A model generated the notes under the pieces. The model was not told the origin of the DNA and made no database searches. It saw only the letters and a list, made by a program, of their open reading frames with translations. Source: an uncultured Pelagibacteraceae bacterium (GTDB lineage Bacteria > Pseudomonadota > Alphaproteobacteria > Pelagibacterales > Pelagibacteraceae). From it: a stretch of DNA of 41,932 bases. The stretch spans positions 1-41,932 of the forward strand of contig CACFYB010000007.1 in assembly GCA_902570425.1 (NCBI GenBank). Reading direction: 5' to 3'. Below are positions 6,965 to 15,211 of this stretch, in pieces. The stretch's first letter is position 1. Every line of letters begins with the position of its first letter. The position numbers and the translations under genes were made by a program.

Positions 6965-8017
6965 ATGTCGAAAATTGTTATTAAAAATCTAGAAAAATCT
7001 TTTGGCGATAACAAAGTTATAAATAATTTTAACATAGAAATAGATGATGGAGAATTTATTGTTCTAGTAGGTCCTTCAGGTTGTGGAAAATCAACCTTAT
7101 TAAGAATGTTTTCAGGATTAGAAAATATTGATCAAGGAGAAATTTTTTTAGATACAAAATTAATTAATAATTTAATTCCTTCAAAACGTGAAATTGCAAT
7201 GGTCTTTCAATCTTATGCTTTGTATCCCCATATGAATGTTTTTGAAAATATGTCATTCGGATTAAAAATGGAAAAAATCTCAAAAAGTGAAATTAAAAAA
7301 AAAGTTGATAATGCAGCGATTACACTTCAAATTGAGGATTTGCTTGAAAGAAAACCTAAACAACTTTCGGGTGGACAAAGACAAAGAGTAGCAATTGGGA
7401 GAGCAATCACAAGAAATCCAAAAGTTTTTTTATTTGATGAACCATTATCAAATCTGGATGCTGCGTTAAGATCTGAAATGAGAGTTGAAATATCTAAATT
7501 ACACAAAAAACTGAAATCAAATATAATTTATGTAACTCATGATCAAATAGAAGCAATGACACTGGCTGATAGAATTGTGGTTCTTAATAAAGGAATGATT
7601 GAACAATTTGGAACACCAGCTGAAATTTATACTGATCCTAATAACATTTTTGTTGCAGAGTTTATTGGTTCGCCGAAAATGAATATTATAAAAATTGATA
7701 AAGAACAAATTATTAATTCAAATACGATAAAATTATTTGATAATAAAATAACTTTTGAAAATTTTAAGTTTAAAGATGAAGTATATTTTGGTATTAGACC
7801 TGAAGATATTAGCTTGAAAAGTGATAAAGAAATAAAATTAGATGTAAAAGTCGAAATAATTGAAAATTTAGGATTTGAAAAAATTATTTACGCAAAATTG
7901 TCAGAAAACCAAATTATAATTAAATCATCAGAAAATATTAAAAATGTACCACTTAATATATCTTTTTCAAAAAATAAGGTCTTACTTTTTGACAAAAATA
8001 AAAACAGGATAAGATAA
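6965..8017 (+). CDS. Sugar ABC transporter ATP-binding protein (MalK/UgpC type)
   Basis: Cytoplasmic ATPase of the importer, 350 residues. Walker A (GPSGCGKST) is near residues 36-44, followed by a Q-loop (VFQSYALYPHM), the signature LSGGQRQRVAIGRA, Walker B (VFLFDEPLSNLD) and the H-switch (YVTHDQIEAM). The C-terminal ~110 residues match the regulatory/TOBE-like region of MalK-type subunits (FIGSPKMN, YFGIRPEDI). It is divergent from the binding-protein/permease operon but clearly belongs with it. It heads the operon carrying glucosyl-3-phosphoglycerate phosphatase, synthase and the phosphorylase, which links transport to glycoside metabolism. The phosphatase gene follows after 6 nt. Confidence 0.94.
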   Translation: MSKIVIKNLEKSFGDNKVINNFNIEIDDGEFIVLVGPSGCGKSTLLRMFSGLENIDQGEIFLDTKLINNLIPSKREIAMVFQSYALYPHMNVFENMSFGLKMEKISKSEIKKKVDNAAITLQIEDLLERKPKQLSGGQRQRVAIGRAITRNPKVFLFDEPLSNLDAALRSEMRVEISKLHKKLKSNIIYVTHDQIEAMTLADRIVVLNKGMIEQFGTPAEIYTDPNNIFVAEFIGSPKMNIIKIDKEQIINSNTIKLFDNKITFENFKFKDEVYFGIRPEDISLKSDKEIKLDVKVEIIENLGFEKIIYAKLSENQIIIKSSENIKNVPLNISFSKNKVLLFDKNKNRIR

Positions 8018-8023
8018 ATTTAT

Positions 8024-8824
8024 TTGAATAAAAAATTTTCATTAATAATATTTACTGATTTAGATGGCTCATTGCTTCATAGAGATAATTTTGGATTTGA
8101 TGAAATAAAAGATTATTTGAAAAAGCTTATTAATGATGGAATAACTATTATTCCTAACACTAGTAAAACTGAAAAGGAAATTGGGAAATTTATAAAAGAA
8201 CTTGGGTTACAACTTCCATTTATATCTGAAAACGGATCTTCAATTCATGGTTTGGACTTAATCAATACTAATTTTCCGAACAAAATAATTTTAAGTAGAG
8301 ATAAAAAAGAACTGATCAAAATTTTTGATACAAAGGTTCCGAAAGAACTGAAAGTAAAATGTAAATTTATTTCAGATATGAATTCAATGCAACAAACTAA
8401 TATCTTTGGTCTTCAGAATGATAATTTAAAAAATGCTTTACAAAGAAAATATACAATTCCTTTTTTATTCGAAGGAGATAAAATACAAAAAAATAAATTA
8501 CTTAAAATTTTAAAATCTTTTTCATTAACCATGCAAGAAGGCGGTCGTGTTTTCAATTTAGGTGACAATACAGATAAAGTTAAATCAATGAATCAAGTTC
8601 TTAAAATATTTAAAAAAATAAAAAATAATATTAAAGTCATAGCTGTAGGAGATAACTTCAATGATTTAGATATGTTGAGAAATTGTGATATTCCATGTCT
8701 AGTATTTAATGATCAATTTAAGAAAGATCAAATTAACATAGATAATTTAATAGTTTCTAATAAGCCATCACCTGAGGGCTGGGCTGATGTGATTAAAAAA
8801 GCACTGGTTAAATTAGGTTATTGA
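8024..8824 (+). CDS. Mannosyl/glucosyl-3-phosphoglycerate phosphatase (HAD superfamily)
   Basis: The predicted reaction removes the phosphate from glucosyl- (or mannosyl-) 3-phosphoglycerate to give the free glycosylglycerate. At 266 residues it matches the MpgP/YedP branch of Cof-type HAD phosphatases. Motif I is TDLDGSLL with Asp12/Asp14, motif II is the PNTSKTEKE segment at 44-52, and motif IV is GDNFND at 209-214. The start is TTG at 8024. No ATG lies before motif I, so a TTG start seems required. The next gene is the matching synthase, which favours glucosyl-3-phosphoglycerate as substrate. The symbol gpgP or mpgP depends on the sugar, which the sequence alone does not settle. Confidence 0.85.
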   Translation: MNKKFSLIIFTDLDGSLLHRDNFGFDEIKDYLKKLINDGITIIPNTSKTEKEIGKFIKELGLQLPFISENGSSIHGLDLINTNFPNKIILSRDKKELIKIFDTKVPKELKVKCKFISDMNSMQQTNIFGLQNDNLKNALQRKYTIPFLFEGDKIQKNKLLKILKSFSLTMQEGGRVFNLGDNTDKVKSMNQVLKIFKKIKNNIKVIAVGDNFNDLDMLRNCDIPCLVFNDQFKKDQINIDNLIVSNKPSPEGWADVIKKALVKLGY

Positions 8825-8839
8825 GACTAAAAATTCGTC

Positions 8840-10060
8840 ATGAGTGATTTTTCACAAAATGGAATAATTTCAACTTTGCATGACTTTAAAACAAAATCCA
8901 CTTCAATGATTGAAAGTGAATTATCTAAATTTTCAAAACAAAGAAAAATGGAATTAATTTTACCATGTCTTTATTCTGAAATAGAAGGAGATGCTTTACC
9001 GAAAATAGTTGATGAGATAAGTAAAACAAAATATTTAGATCACATTATTATTGGTTTAGATAAAGCAAACGAAATACAAGCCCAAAAAGCTTGGAAGTTT
9101 TTTAAAAAATTAAAAATACCCTTTTCTATTCTTTGGAATGATGGTCCAAATTTAAAAAAGCTAGATCAAGAGTTGAAAAAAAATAATCTTGCTCCAAATG
9201 AATTGGGTAAAGGTAGAAATGTTTGGTATTGTATAGGCATGTGTATTGCAAGAGATAGCGCTAGATCAGTTGCATTACACGATTGTGATATAAAAACATA
9301 TGATAGGAGGATGCTAGCCAAGCTCTTTTATCCGGTTGTAAATCCCCTTTTCAACTTTGAATTTTGTAAAGGTTATTATCCAAGGGTAGCAAATGAAAAA
9401 ATGAATGGAAGAGTTGCAAGATTATTAGTCTCTCCATTATTGACTGCATTAGAAAAAACTATTGGTAAAAGTGATTACTTAGACTTTATGAAGTCATTTA
9501 AATATCCTCTAGCAGGAGAGTTTTCATTTAGAAGAAATGTATTACCTGAATTAAGAATTTCTTCAGATTGGGGGATTGAGGTTGGAATTTTATCTGAAAT
9601 GCAAAGAAGCTTTTCTCCTCAGAATATATGCCAAGTAGATTTAGCAGATACTTATGATCACAAACACCAAGTACTATCAATCGATGATGAAACTAAAGGA
9701 CTTTCAAGAATGTCTATTGATATTATTAAGACATTCATTAAAAAATTGGCAACTCAAGGTAATACTTTTAGTAGGGAAAAATTTAGATCATTAAAAGCTA
9801 CTTATTATAGATCTGCTTTAGATCTAATTGATATATATAGAAATGACGCAATAATGAATGGCTTAAAATTCGATTCTCATACTGAGGAAAAAGCAGTCGA
9901 ATTATTTGCAATAAATATAATGAAAGCTGGAGAGGCTTTTATCCTTAATCCGATGGATACTCCTTTTATATCTACATGGAGTAGAGTAAAAAGTGCAATA
10001 CCAAATTTTCTTGGAAGACTTGAAAAAGTAGTTAATGATGATAATAAAAAATATTATTAA
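8840..10060 (+). CDS. gpgS: Glucosyl-3-phosphoglycerate synthase (GT81-like)
   Basis: Predicted to transfer glucose from a nucleotide sugar to 3-phosphoglycerate, the first step to glucosylglycerate. This compatible solute is used by many bacteria under salt stress or nitrogen limitation. The 406-residue length and the motifs fit the GpgS family: an N-terminal nucleotide-sugar fold (LILPCLYSEIEG), the GKGRNVWYCIG segment, a DxD metal site Asp148-Cys-Asp150, then AGEFSFRRNVLPELRISSDWGIEVGIL and HKHQ. A mannosyl-specific enzyme is possible, but MpgS is a different family (GT55). It lies between the phosphatase (15-nt gap) and the phosphorylase (TAATG overlap), so the three are almost certainly translated from one mRNA. 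Confidence 0.87.
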   Translation: MSDFSQNGIISTLHDFKTKSTSMIESELSKFSKQRKMELILPCLYSEIEGDALPKIVDEISKTKYLDHIIIGLDKANEIQAQKAWKFFKKLKIPFSILWNDGPNLKKLDQELKKNNLAPNELGKGRNVWYCIGMCIARDSARSVALHDCDIKTYDRRMLAKLFYPVVNPLFNFEFCKGYYPRVANEKMNGRVARLLVSPLLTALEKTIGKSDYLDFMKSFKYPLAGEFSFRRNVLPELRISSDWGIEVGILSEMQRSFSPQNICQVDLADTYDHKHQVLSIDDETKGLSRMSIDIIKTFIKKLATQGNTFSREKFRSLKATYYRSALDLIDIYRNDAIMNGLKFDSHTEEKAVELFAINIMKAGEAFILNPMDTPFISTWSRVKSAIPNFLGRLEKVVNDDNKKYY

Positions 10061-11778
10061 TGTTAACACAAAAAGATCAGAAAACTATAAGATCTAAACT
10101 TAACAATATTTATAAAATATTTTTATCAAAAAAAGATATTGATTATATTGAGAATGAGATAATTCAAATAATTAAATCTTTCAACAAAAAAAATACAAAA
10201 AGGAAAAAAGACATTTCTGAAAAAACTTCTTTGGTAATTTGTTATTGTGACAGCGTATATTCAGAAAAAAGGAAATCAATAAAAGTTTTTCAAACCTTTT
10301 TTCAAAAAATATTAAAAAAATATTTTAATACTATTCATTTTTTACCTTTTTATCCTTCAAGCAGCGATAGTGGTTTTGCTGTTAAAGATCATTATAAGGT
10401 TGAAAATAAACTTGGTAACTGGAAAGATATTAGAAATATTTCAAAGTTGAGTAATATTATGGCTGATATGGTTATTAATCATGCATCAGCAAGAGGTTTA
10501 TGGTTTAAAAATTTCCTAAAGAAAAAAGAACCTGGTAAAGATTATTTTTTTACAGTTGATTCAAAATTTGATACTTCTAATGTAGTTAGACCTAGAGATC
10601 ATAAATTACTCAAAAAAATAAAAATTTTTAAAAAGTCTGATTACCTTTGGCGGACTTTTAGTGCTGATCAGATTGATTTAAATTTTAGAAATCCATATGT
10701 ATTAATTCAGTTTATCAAAATAATGATACATTTGATAAATAATGGTGTAACAATTTTTAGATTAGATGCAATTGCGTATCTTTGGAAAGAAAATGGAACT
10801 AAGTGTATTAACTTAAAACAAACACATGAAATTATAAAACTTTTAAGAAATATAATTAATCTTCTAAATATACAAACTACTATAATCACAGAAACAAATT
10901 TACCTGAAAAAGAAAATTTAACTTATTTTGGTAAAAACGATGAAGCAAATTGGATTTATAACTTTTCTTTACCACCATTATTAATTCATGCTTTTTTATT
11001 TGAAAATAGTTCTTATCTTAATAAATGGAGCAATAAGCTTCCTAAAACTAAAAATGGAAATTGCTATTTAAATTTCATAGCTTCACATGATGGCATAGGT
11101 ATTAGACCTACAGAGGGTATATTTGACAATAAAACACTTAATAATTTTATTAAAAGATTAAAAAAAAATGGATCAAAATTTTCATATCGGAAAGATCAGA
11201 AGTACTCTAAAAAAGTTTATGAAGCAAATATTACTGTATTTGATGCACTAAAAAAATCAGATTTTGATCCAAGTGGAAAATTTTTTTTTGAAAGGTATCT
11301 TGCTGCTCACGCAATAATGATATCTTTTGAAGGTATACCAGCCATATATTTTAATTCTTTATTTGGCAAATCAAATGATGAGGCTAAATATGTAATAACT
11401 GGAAATAATAGAGATATTAATAGATATAAATGGAACTATAAAAGTATTATAAGAAACCTAAAAGATAAAAAATCAAAACAAAGTGTTTTTTATAATAGTA
11501 TTATAAAATTATTAGAAATAAGAAGAAAGCAAAAAGCATTTCATCCTAATGCCTTTAGATGTAATGTAAAAATAAGTTCAAAAGTTTACTCCTTTAAAAG
11601 AATAAGTGTTGATAAAAAACAAACCATTATTTGCGTTACAAATCTATCATCAAAAATTCAAGAAATACGATTGAATAAAAACTATATAACCTGGGATAAT
11701 CTAATAGGGAAAATTAATATCAAAAAAAAAATCTTAGTATTAAAACCCTTTGAAACAATTTGGTTAAGTAATAAATAA
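10060..11778 (+). CDS. GH13 sucrose phosphorylase-like enzyme, probably glucosylglycerate phosphorylase
   Basis: The 572-residue protein belongs to the sucrose phosphorylase group (GH13 subfamily 18). The predicted nucleophile is Asp236 in FRLDAIAYLWKE, the acid/base Glu278 in ITETN, and the transition-state Asp344 in ASHDGIG. The N-terminal HFLPFYPSSSDSGFAVKD and DMVINHASARGLWF segments are typical of the group. Members phosphorolyse sucrose, glucosylglycerol or glucosylglycerate to glucose-1-phosphate. Glucosylglycerate is the best guess because gpgS and the phosphatase precede it and the ATG overlaps the gpgS stop. It could recycle the solute or consume an imported one. Specificity cannot be settled by eye. 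Confidence 0.82.
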   Translation: MLTQKDQKTIRSKLNNIYKIFLSKKDIDYIENEIIQIIKSFNKKNTKRKKDISEKTSLVICYCDSVYSEKRKSIKVFQTFFQKILKKYFNTIHFLPFYPSSSDSGFAVKDHYKVENKLGNWKDIRNISKLSNIMADMVINHASARGLWFKNFLKKKEPGKDYFFTVDSKFDTSNVVRPRDHKLLKKIKIFKKSDYLWRTFSADQIDLNFRNPYVLIQFIKIMIHLINNGVTIFRLDAIAYLWKENGTKCINLKQTHEIIKLLRNIINLLNIQTTIITETNLPEKENLTYFGKNDEANWIYNFSLPPLLIHAFLFENSSYLNKWSNKLPKTKNGNCYLNFIASHDGIGIRPTEGIFDNKTLNNFIKRLKKNGSKFSYRKDQKYSKKVYEANITVFDALKKSDFDPSGKFFFERYLAAHAIMISFEGIPAIYFNSLFGKSNDEAKYVITGNNRDINRYKWNYKSIIRNLKDKKSKQSVFYNSIIKLLEIRRKQKAFHPNAFRCNVKISSKVYSFKRISVDKKQTIICVTNLSSKIQEIRLNKNYITWDNLIGKINIKKKILVLKPFETIWLSNK

Positions 11779-11790
11779 GTATATAAGATA

Positions 11791-11814
11791 TTTAATAATT
11801 ATAATATTATTAAA
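11791..11814. repeat. AT-only perfect inverted repeat upstream of the epimerase gene
   Basis: TTTAATAAT (11791-11799) and ATTATTAAA (11806-11814) are exact inverted complements around TATAAT (11800-11805), a consensus -10 hexamer. The structure ends 2 bp before the ATG at 11817. It could be a promoter core with an operator, but the absence of G and C makes a chance palindrome plausible. No -35 is evident. Confidence 0.35.
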
Positions 11815-11816
11815 AT

Positions 11817-12812
11817 ATGAAAAAAATTTTAATATGCGGAGCAGGTGGTTTCATTGGTGGTCACCTTACTAAACATTTTATTGACCAGGGTGATTGTGAA
11901 TTAATTTGTGCTGACGTAAAACCTTATGAGTATTGGTTTCAAATTTTTGATCAAAATAAAAATTACTCATTAGATTTAAAGGATTATGAGTCTTGTTTAA
12001 AAATAACTAAAGGTGTTGATTATATTTTTAATATGGCGTGTAATATGGGCGGAATGGGTTTCATTGAAAATAATAAAGCTGAGTGTATGTTGTCAGTCTT
12101 AATAAACACAAACTTATTACGGGCATCTGTTAAAAACAAAGTATCAAAATATTTGTTTTCATCTAGTGCATGTGTCTATAATGCAGAAAAACAGAAAAAA
12201 ACTTTTGTTGCAGGTTTAAAAGAAAATGACGCTTATCCAGCAGAACCTGAGGATGGATATGGTTGGGAAAAGTTATTTAGTGAGAGAATGTGTAGACATT
12301 TTACTGAAGACTTTGGATTGGAAACAAGAGTAATAAGATATCATAATGTTTATGGTCCAAAAGGAACTTATGATGGTGGTAGAGAAAAAGCACCAGCAGC
12401 CCTTTGTAGAAAGATAATTAATGCAAAAATAAAAAATGAAAACTCAATCGAAGTATGGGGTGATGGTGAACAAACAAGAAGTTTTATGTATATTGAAGAT
12501 TGTATAGAGGGTACTTTGAAAGTTTTTGACAGCAAACATTCAGATGTTTTTAACGTTGGTAGTGAAGAGCAGGTTTCAATTAATCAGCTTGTAAACTTTA
12601 TCGAAGATATTTCACAATATAAAGTCAAAAAAAAGTATCTTCTTGATAAGCCTAAGGGAGTTCGTGGAAGAACAAGTGATAATCAATTTATTAGAGAAAA
12701 AATTGGTTGGGATACAAAAATTAATCTAAAAGATGGTCTTAAAAAAACTTACGAATGGATCTATAACGAAATAACTTCAGGATCTAATACAAAAAGATTT
12801 ACCAGAAGTTAA
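11817..12812 (+). CDS. GDP-mannose 3,5-epimerase-like NAD-dependent sugar epimerase
   Basis: Extended short-chain dehydrogenase/epimerase, 331 residues. The Rossmann motif GAGGFIG is at 8-14. Tyr148-x3-Lys152 is the catalytic pair, and Cys119 sits in SSSACVY, where plant GDP-mannose 3,5-epimerase (GME) has its catalytic cysteine. Other GME-like blocks are DAYPAEPEDGYGWEK, GPKGTYDGGREKAPAALCRK, WGDGEQTRSF and GVRGRTSDN. GME converts GDP-mannose to GDP-L-galactose or GDP-L-gulose. In a bacterium this would feed surface glycans rather than vitamin C. It follows the glycoside operon after 38 nt and converges on an acyltransferase; the two stop codons overlap within TTAA. The C-terminus (NTKRFTRS) lies past the conserved domain. 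Confidence 0.85.
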   Translation: MKKILICGAGGFIGGHLTKHFIDQGDCELICADVKPYEYWFQIFDQNKNYSLDLKDYESCLKITKGVDYIFNMACNMGGMGFIENNKAECMLSVLINTNLLRASVKNKVSKYLFSSSACVYNAEKQKKTFVAGLKENDAYPAEPEDGYGWEKLFSERMCRHFTEDFGLETRVIRYHNVYGPKGTYDGGREKAPAALCRKIINAKIKNENSIEVWGDGEQTRSFMYIEDCIEGTLKVFDSKHSDVFNVGSEEQVSINQLVNFIEDISQYKVKKKYLLDKPKGVRGRTSDNQFIREKIGWDTKINLKDGLKKTYEWIYNEITSGSNTKRFTRS

Positions 12813-14803
12813 TTTTTTTCAAAGATTTCGTCAATTTTTTTAATTAATAATTCATTAACTAATTTTGCCCCTTCTAATGACAAATGATTGTTATCAGAAT
12901 AATATATATCTTTATTGTCATGTGTAAGACATCTATCTTTAACAAGGGTATCACAAAATAATGTATGAGGATAAATTCTGAAAATATTTTTATCTTCTAT
13001 ATTGTCTAATATTTTAAAAATATAGCTATTTTCCTCGATGAATTTTGAATATGAAGTAGTTAAATAGTTTTCTGGGACCAAAAATTTTTCGATTTCATCT
13101 TTTTTTTTTGGTAGAATATTTACTAATTTCTTTGGTACATCAATGTCTAAAGAAAAAGGTATTGGATATATAATAACAATCTTATTATTTTTTGCGATTT
13201 TTTTTAATGATTGTTTAAATGAGGACTCATTATTTTTAAAAGTACCTTGAAATAAAAATCTATTTTTAAAGTCATTTTCATTTTTTGAGACCTCATTATA
13301 AAAATAATTTAGATATTTTCCTCCAAATATGATTATTTTATTTTCGATTATCAATAAATTATTTTCTAATTCTGAAAAATATTCAGCAGTGCACTTACTG
13401 TCTATTTTATTTGTTTTTCGGTTGACTTTATTCATACCTGGAAAAAATAAACACCCATTATAGGTTGATGATTTAAAACCAAAATTATTTTTAATTGATC
13501 TATTCTTTAAATCGTAGATTAATGGTGCAACATGACTATCACCTACGATTACAACTTTTTTGATTGCTTTTTCATTAAATTCACATTCTTGATTGTTATG
13601 ACATGGGACAAGAAATTTTTTTAACTTTATTAAGGGATTTCCAAAACTCGATTGTAGTATACTTGGATATCTTTCTTTAAAACCCTTCTGATTTATAATT
13701 GTAATATTTGCAAAAATCAAAAAAATAAACGCTATCGATAAATGAATTAATATGGTTCTAAAATTAATCTTTTTATTTCTATAAAATTTTTCAACATACA
13801 GATAAGTAAGAATTGATATTAAAATTGTAAAAATAATTAATAATATTTTTTCTAAATTACTACCTTGAGAAAAATCAATAATTCTACTAAATGCAAATAT
13901 TGGATAATGCCAAAGATAGAGTGAATATGAAATTAAACCTATTCCTACAAGTATTTTTGATGAAAGTATCCTAAATATAATTTCATCTTTATTAGAAAAC
14001 CAAATTATAAAACATACTCCTATAATTGGGAGGAAGGTAATAATCGATGGATGAAACATTTGGTCATTAAATAGAAAAATAGAAGAAAGAATTAAAATCA
14101 AACCTATGCTTGGCAGAAATTTATTATTTCCTCTACGTCCTAACTTAATTTCATAGTAAGCCATGATCGATCCAGCTAAAATCTCCCAAGCTCTTGATTG
14201 TATTGTATAAAAATTAAAAGATGGATAGTTTCTGCTACCATAATCAGAGATAATTAAACTCAGAATAAAGAAAAGAATTAAGAAAAATAATAAATATTTT
14301 GGAAAATATTTAAAGATCAATAAGATCAATACAGGAAATAAAATATAGAATTGTTCCTCTATTGATAAAGACCAGGTATGTAAAAAAGGTTTTAGTAATC
14401 CGCTTTCTTCACCATAAATTTGTCCTAAAAAATAAAAAAAAAAATTAGATCCAAATCCTAAAGAATAAAGAATAGATTTAGAATATTCGATAAAACTATT
14501 TGGGATCAAAAAAATCCAGGCAAACGGGAGAGTAAAAATCATTACTATCATTAATGCGGGAAGAATTCGTCTAACTCTTCTTTCGTAAAATTTTTTTAAA
14601 GATAAAATTTTTGTAGAAAACAATTCTCTTAGAATTATTGATGTAATAAGATACCCAGAGATAACAAAAAATATATCGACCCCAATAAAACCACCCTTAA
14701 AAGCAAAATCATTGAAAATGTTAAGTTGTGCATGGTAAAGTATTACAGATGCTACTGCTAAAGCTCTTAAGCCATCAATTTCAGGTCTATATTTAATATT
14801 CAT
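12809..14803 (-). CDS. OafA-like acyltransferase with C-terminal SGNH domain
   Basis: Integral-membrane acyltransferase-3 protein, 664 residues. The N-terminus has the RPEIDGLRALAV motif with a likely catalytic His24 (ILYHAQ), then FFVISGYLIT (about 45-54), a basic RRVRRILPA loop and HTWSLSIEEQFYILFP (142-157), followed by about ten hydrophobic helices to ~370. The C-terminal domain outside the membrane is SGNH-like, with GDSH at 421-424 and a DxxH dyad (DNNH, 637-640). Such fusions O-acetylate lipopolysaccharide, capsule or other surface sugars. The neighbouring GME-like epimerase supports a surface-glycan role. The glutamylcyclotransferase-like gene lies 6 nt upstream and is probably in the same operon. 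Confidence 0.9.
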   Translation of the reverse strand: MNIKYRPEIDGLRALAVASVILYHAQLNIFNDFAFKGGFIGVDIFFVISGYLITSIILRELFSTKILSLKKFYERRVRRILPALMIVMIFTLPFAWIFLIPNSFIEYSKSILYSLGFGSNFFFYFLGQIYGEESGLLKPFLHTWSLSIEEQFYILFPVLILLIFKYFPKYLLFFLILFFILSLIISDYGSRNYPSFNFYTIQSRAWEILAGSIMAYYEIKLGRRGNNKFLPSIGLILILSSIFLFNDQMFHPSIITFLPIIGVCFIIWFSNKDEIIFRILSSKILVGIGLISYSLYLWHYPIFAFSRIIDFSQGSNLEKILLIIFTILISILTYLYVEKFYRNKKINFRTILIHLSIAFIFLIFANITIINQKGFKERYPSILQSSFGNPLIKLKKFLVPCHNNQECEFNEKAIKKVVIVGDSHVAPLIYDLKNRSIKNNFGFKSSTYNGCLFFPGMNKVNRKTNKIDSKCTAEYFSELENNLLIIENKIIIFGGKYLNYFYNEVSKNENDFKNRFLFQGTFKNNESSFKQSLKKIAKNNKIVIIYPIPFSLDIDVPKKLVNILPKKKDEIEKFLVPENYLTTSYSKFIEENSYIFKILDNIEDKNIFRIYPHTLFCDTLVKDRCLTHDNKDIYYSDNNHLSLEGAKLVNELLIKKIDEIFEKN

Positions 14804-14809
14804 TTTTTT

Positions 14810-15211
14810 TTATTTATTTAATGCCTTAAACAAATATTTTTTATCAAGACAACAATCGGCATATCCTCTTTTAACGATATTTAGGTATCTTTCTGTTGGA
14901 TATCGGAATAAAGTTTTTTTTACCATCGTATAAGTCATTACTTTTTTTCCATAATAAAAAAAATAATATTTTTTATATAAATTTGGATAATCCTCATAAA
15001 TATCAAGTTTTTTTTCATCACTTTTTGATATCTCAAATAATCCTCCAGGTACTAAAGAATTTTTTTTTGGTTCTATATCTGCAGCACGATATTTGCTTCT
15101 GAATGTAAGTTTAAAATCTTTTAAATTTATTTTTTTTATAAAAATACTGTCCTTACAACGACGTTTCATTTGAAAATGATTCAAATTACTACCATAAGCA
15201 AAATAAAGCAT
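14810..15211 (-). CDS. Gamma-glutamylcyclotransferase/AIG2-like protein
   Basis: Small 133-residue protein of the GGCT-like (butirosin/BtrG, AIG2) fold. The substrate-binding YGSNL motif is at residues 6-10, and the candidate catalytic Glu73 lies in DIYEDYP. A GGLFEIS segment precedes it at ~56-62. Members open or cyclise gamma-glutamyl amines or peptides. The exact substrate is unknown. Its ATG at 15211 directly abuts the stop of the CinA-like gene (15212-15214), so the two are almost certainly one operon. Confidence 0.82.
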   Translation of the reverse strand: MLYFAYGSNLNHFQMKRRCKDSIFIKKINLKDFKLTFRSKYRAADIEPKKNSLVPGGLFEISKSDEKKLDIYEDYPNLYKKYYFFYYGKKVMTYTMVKKTLFRYPTERYLNIVKRGYADCCLDKKYLFKALNK

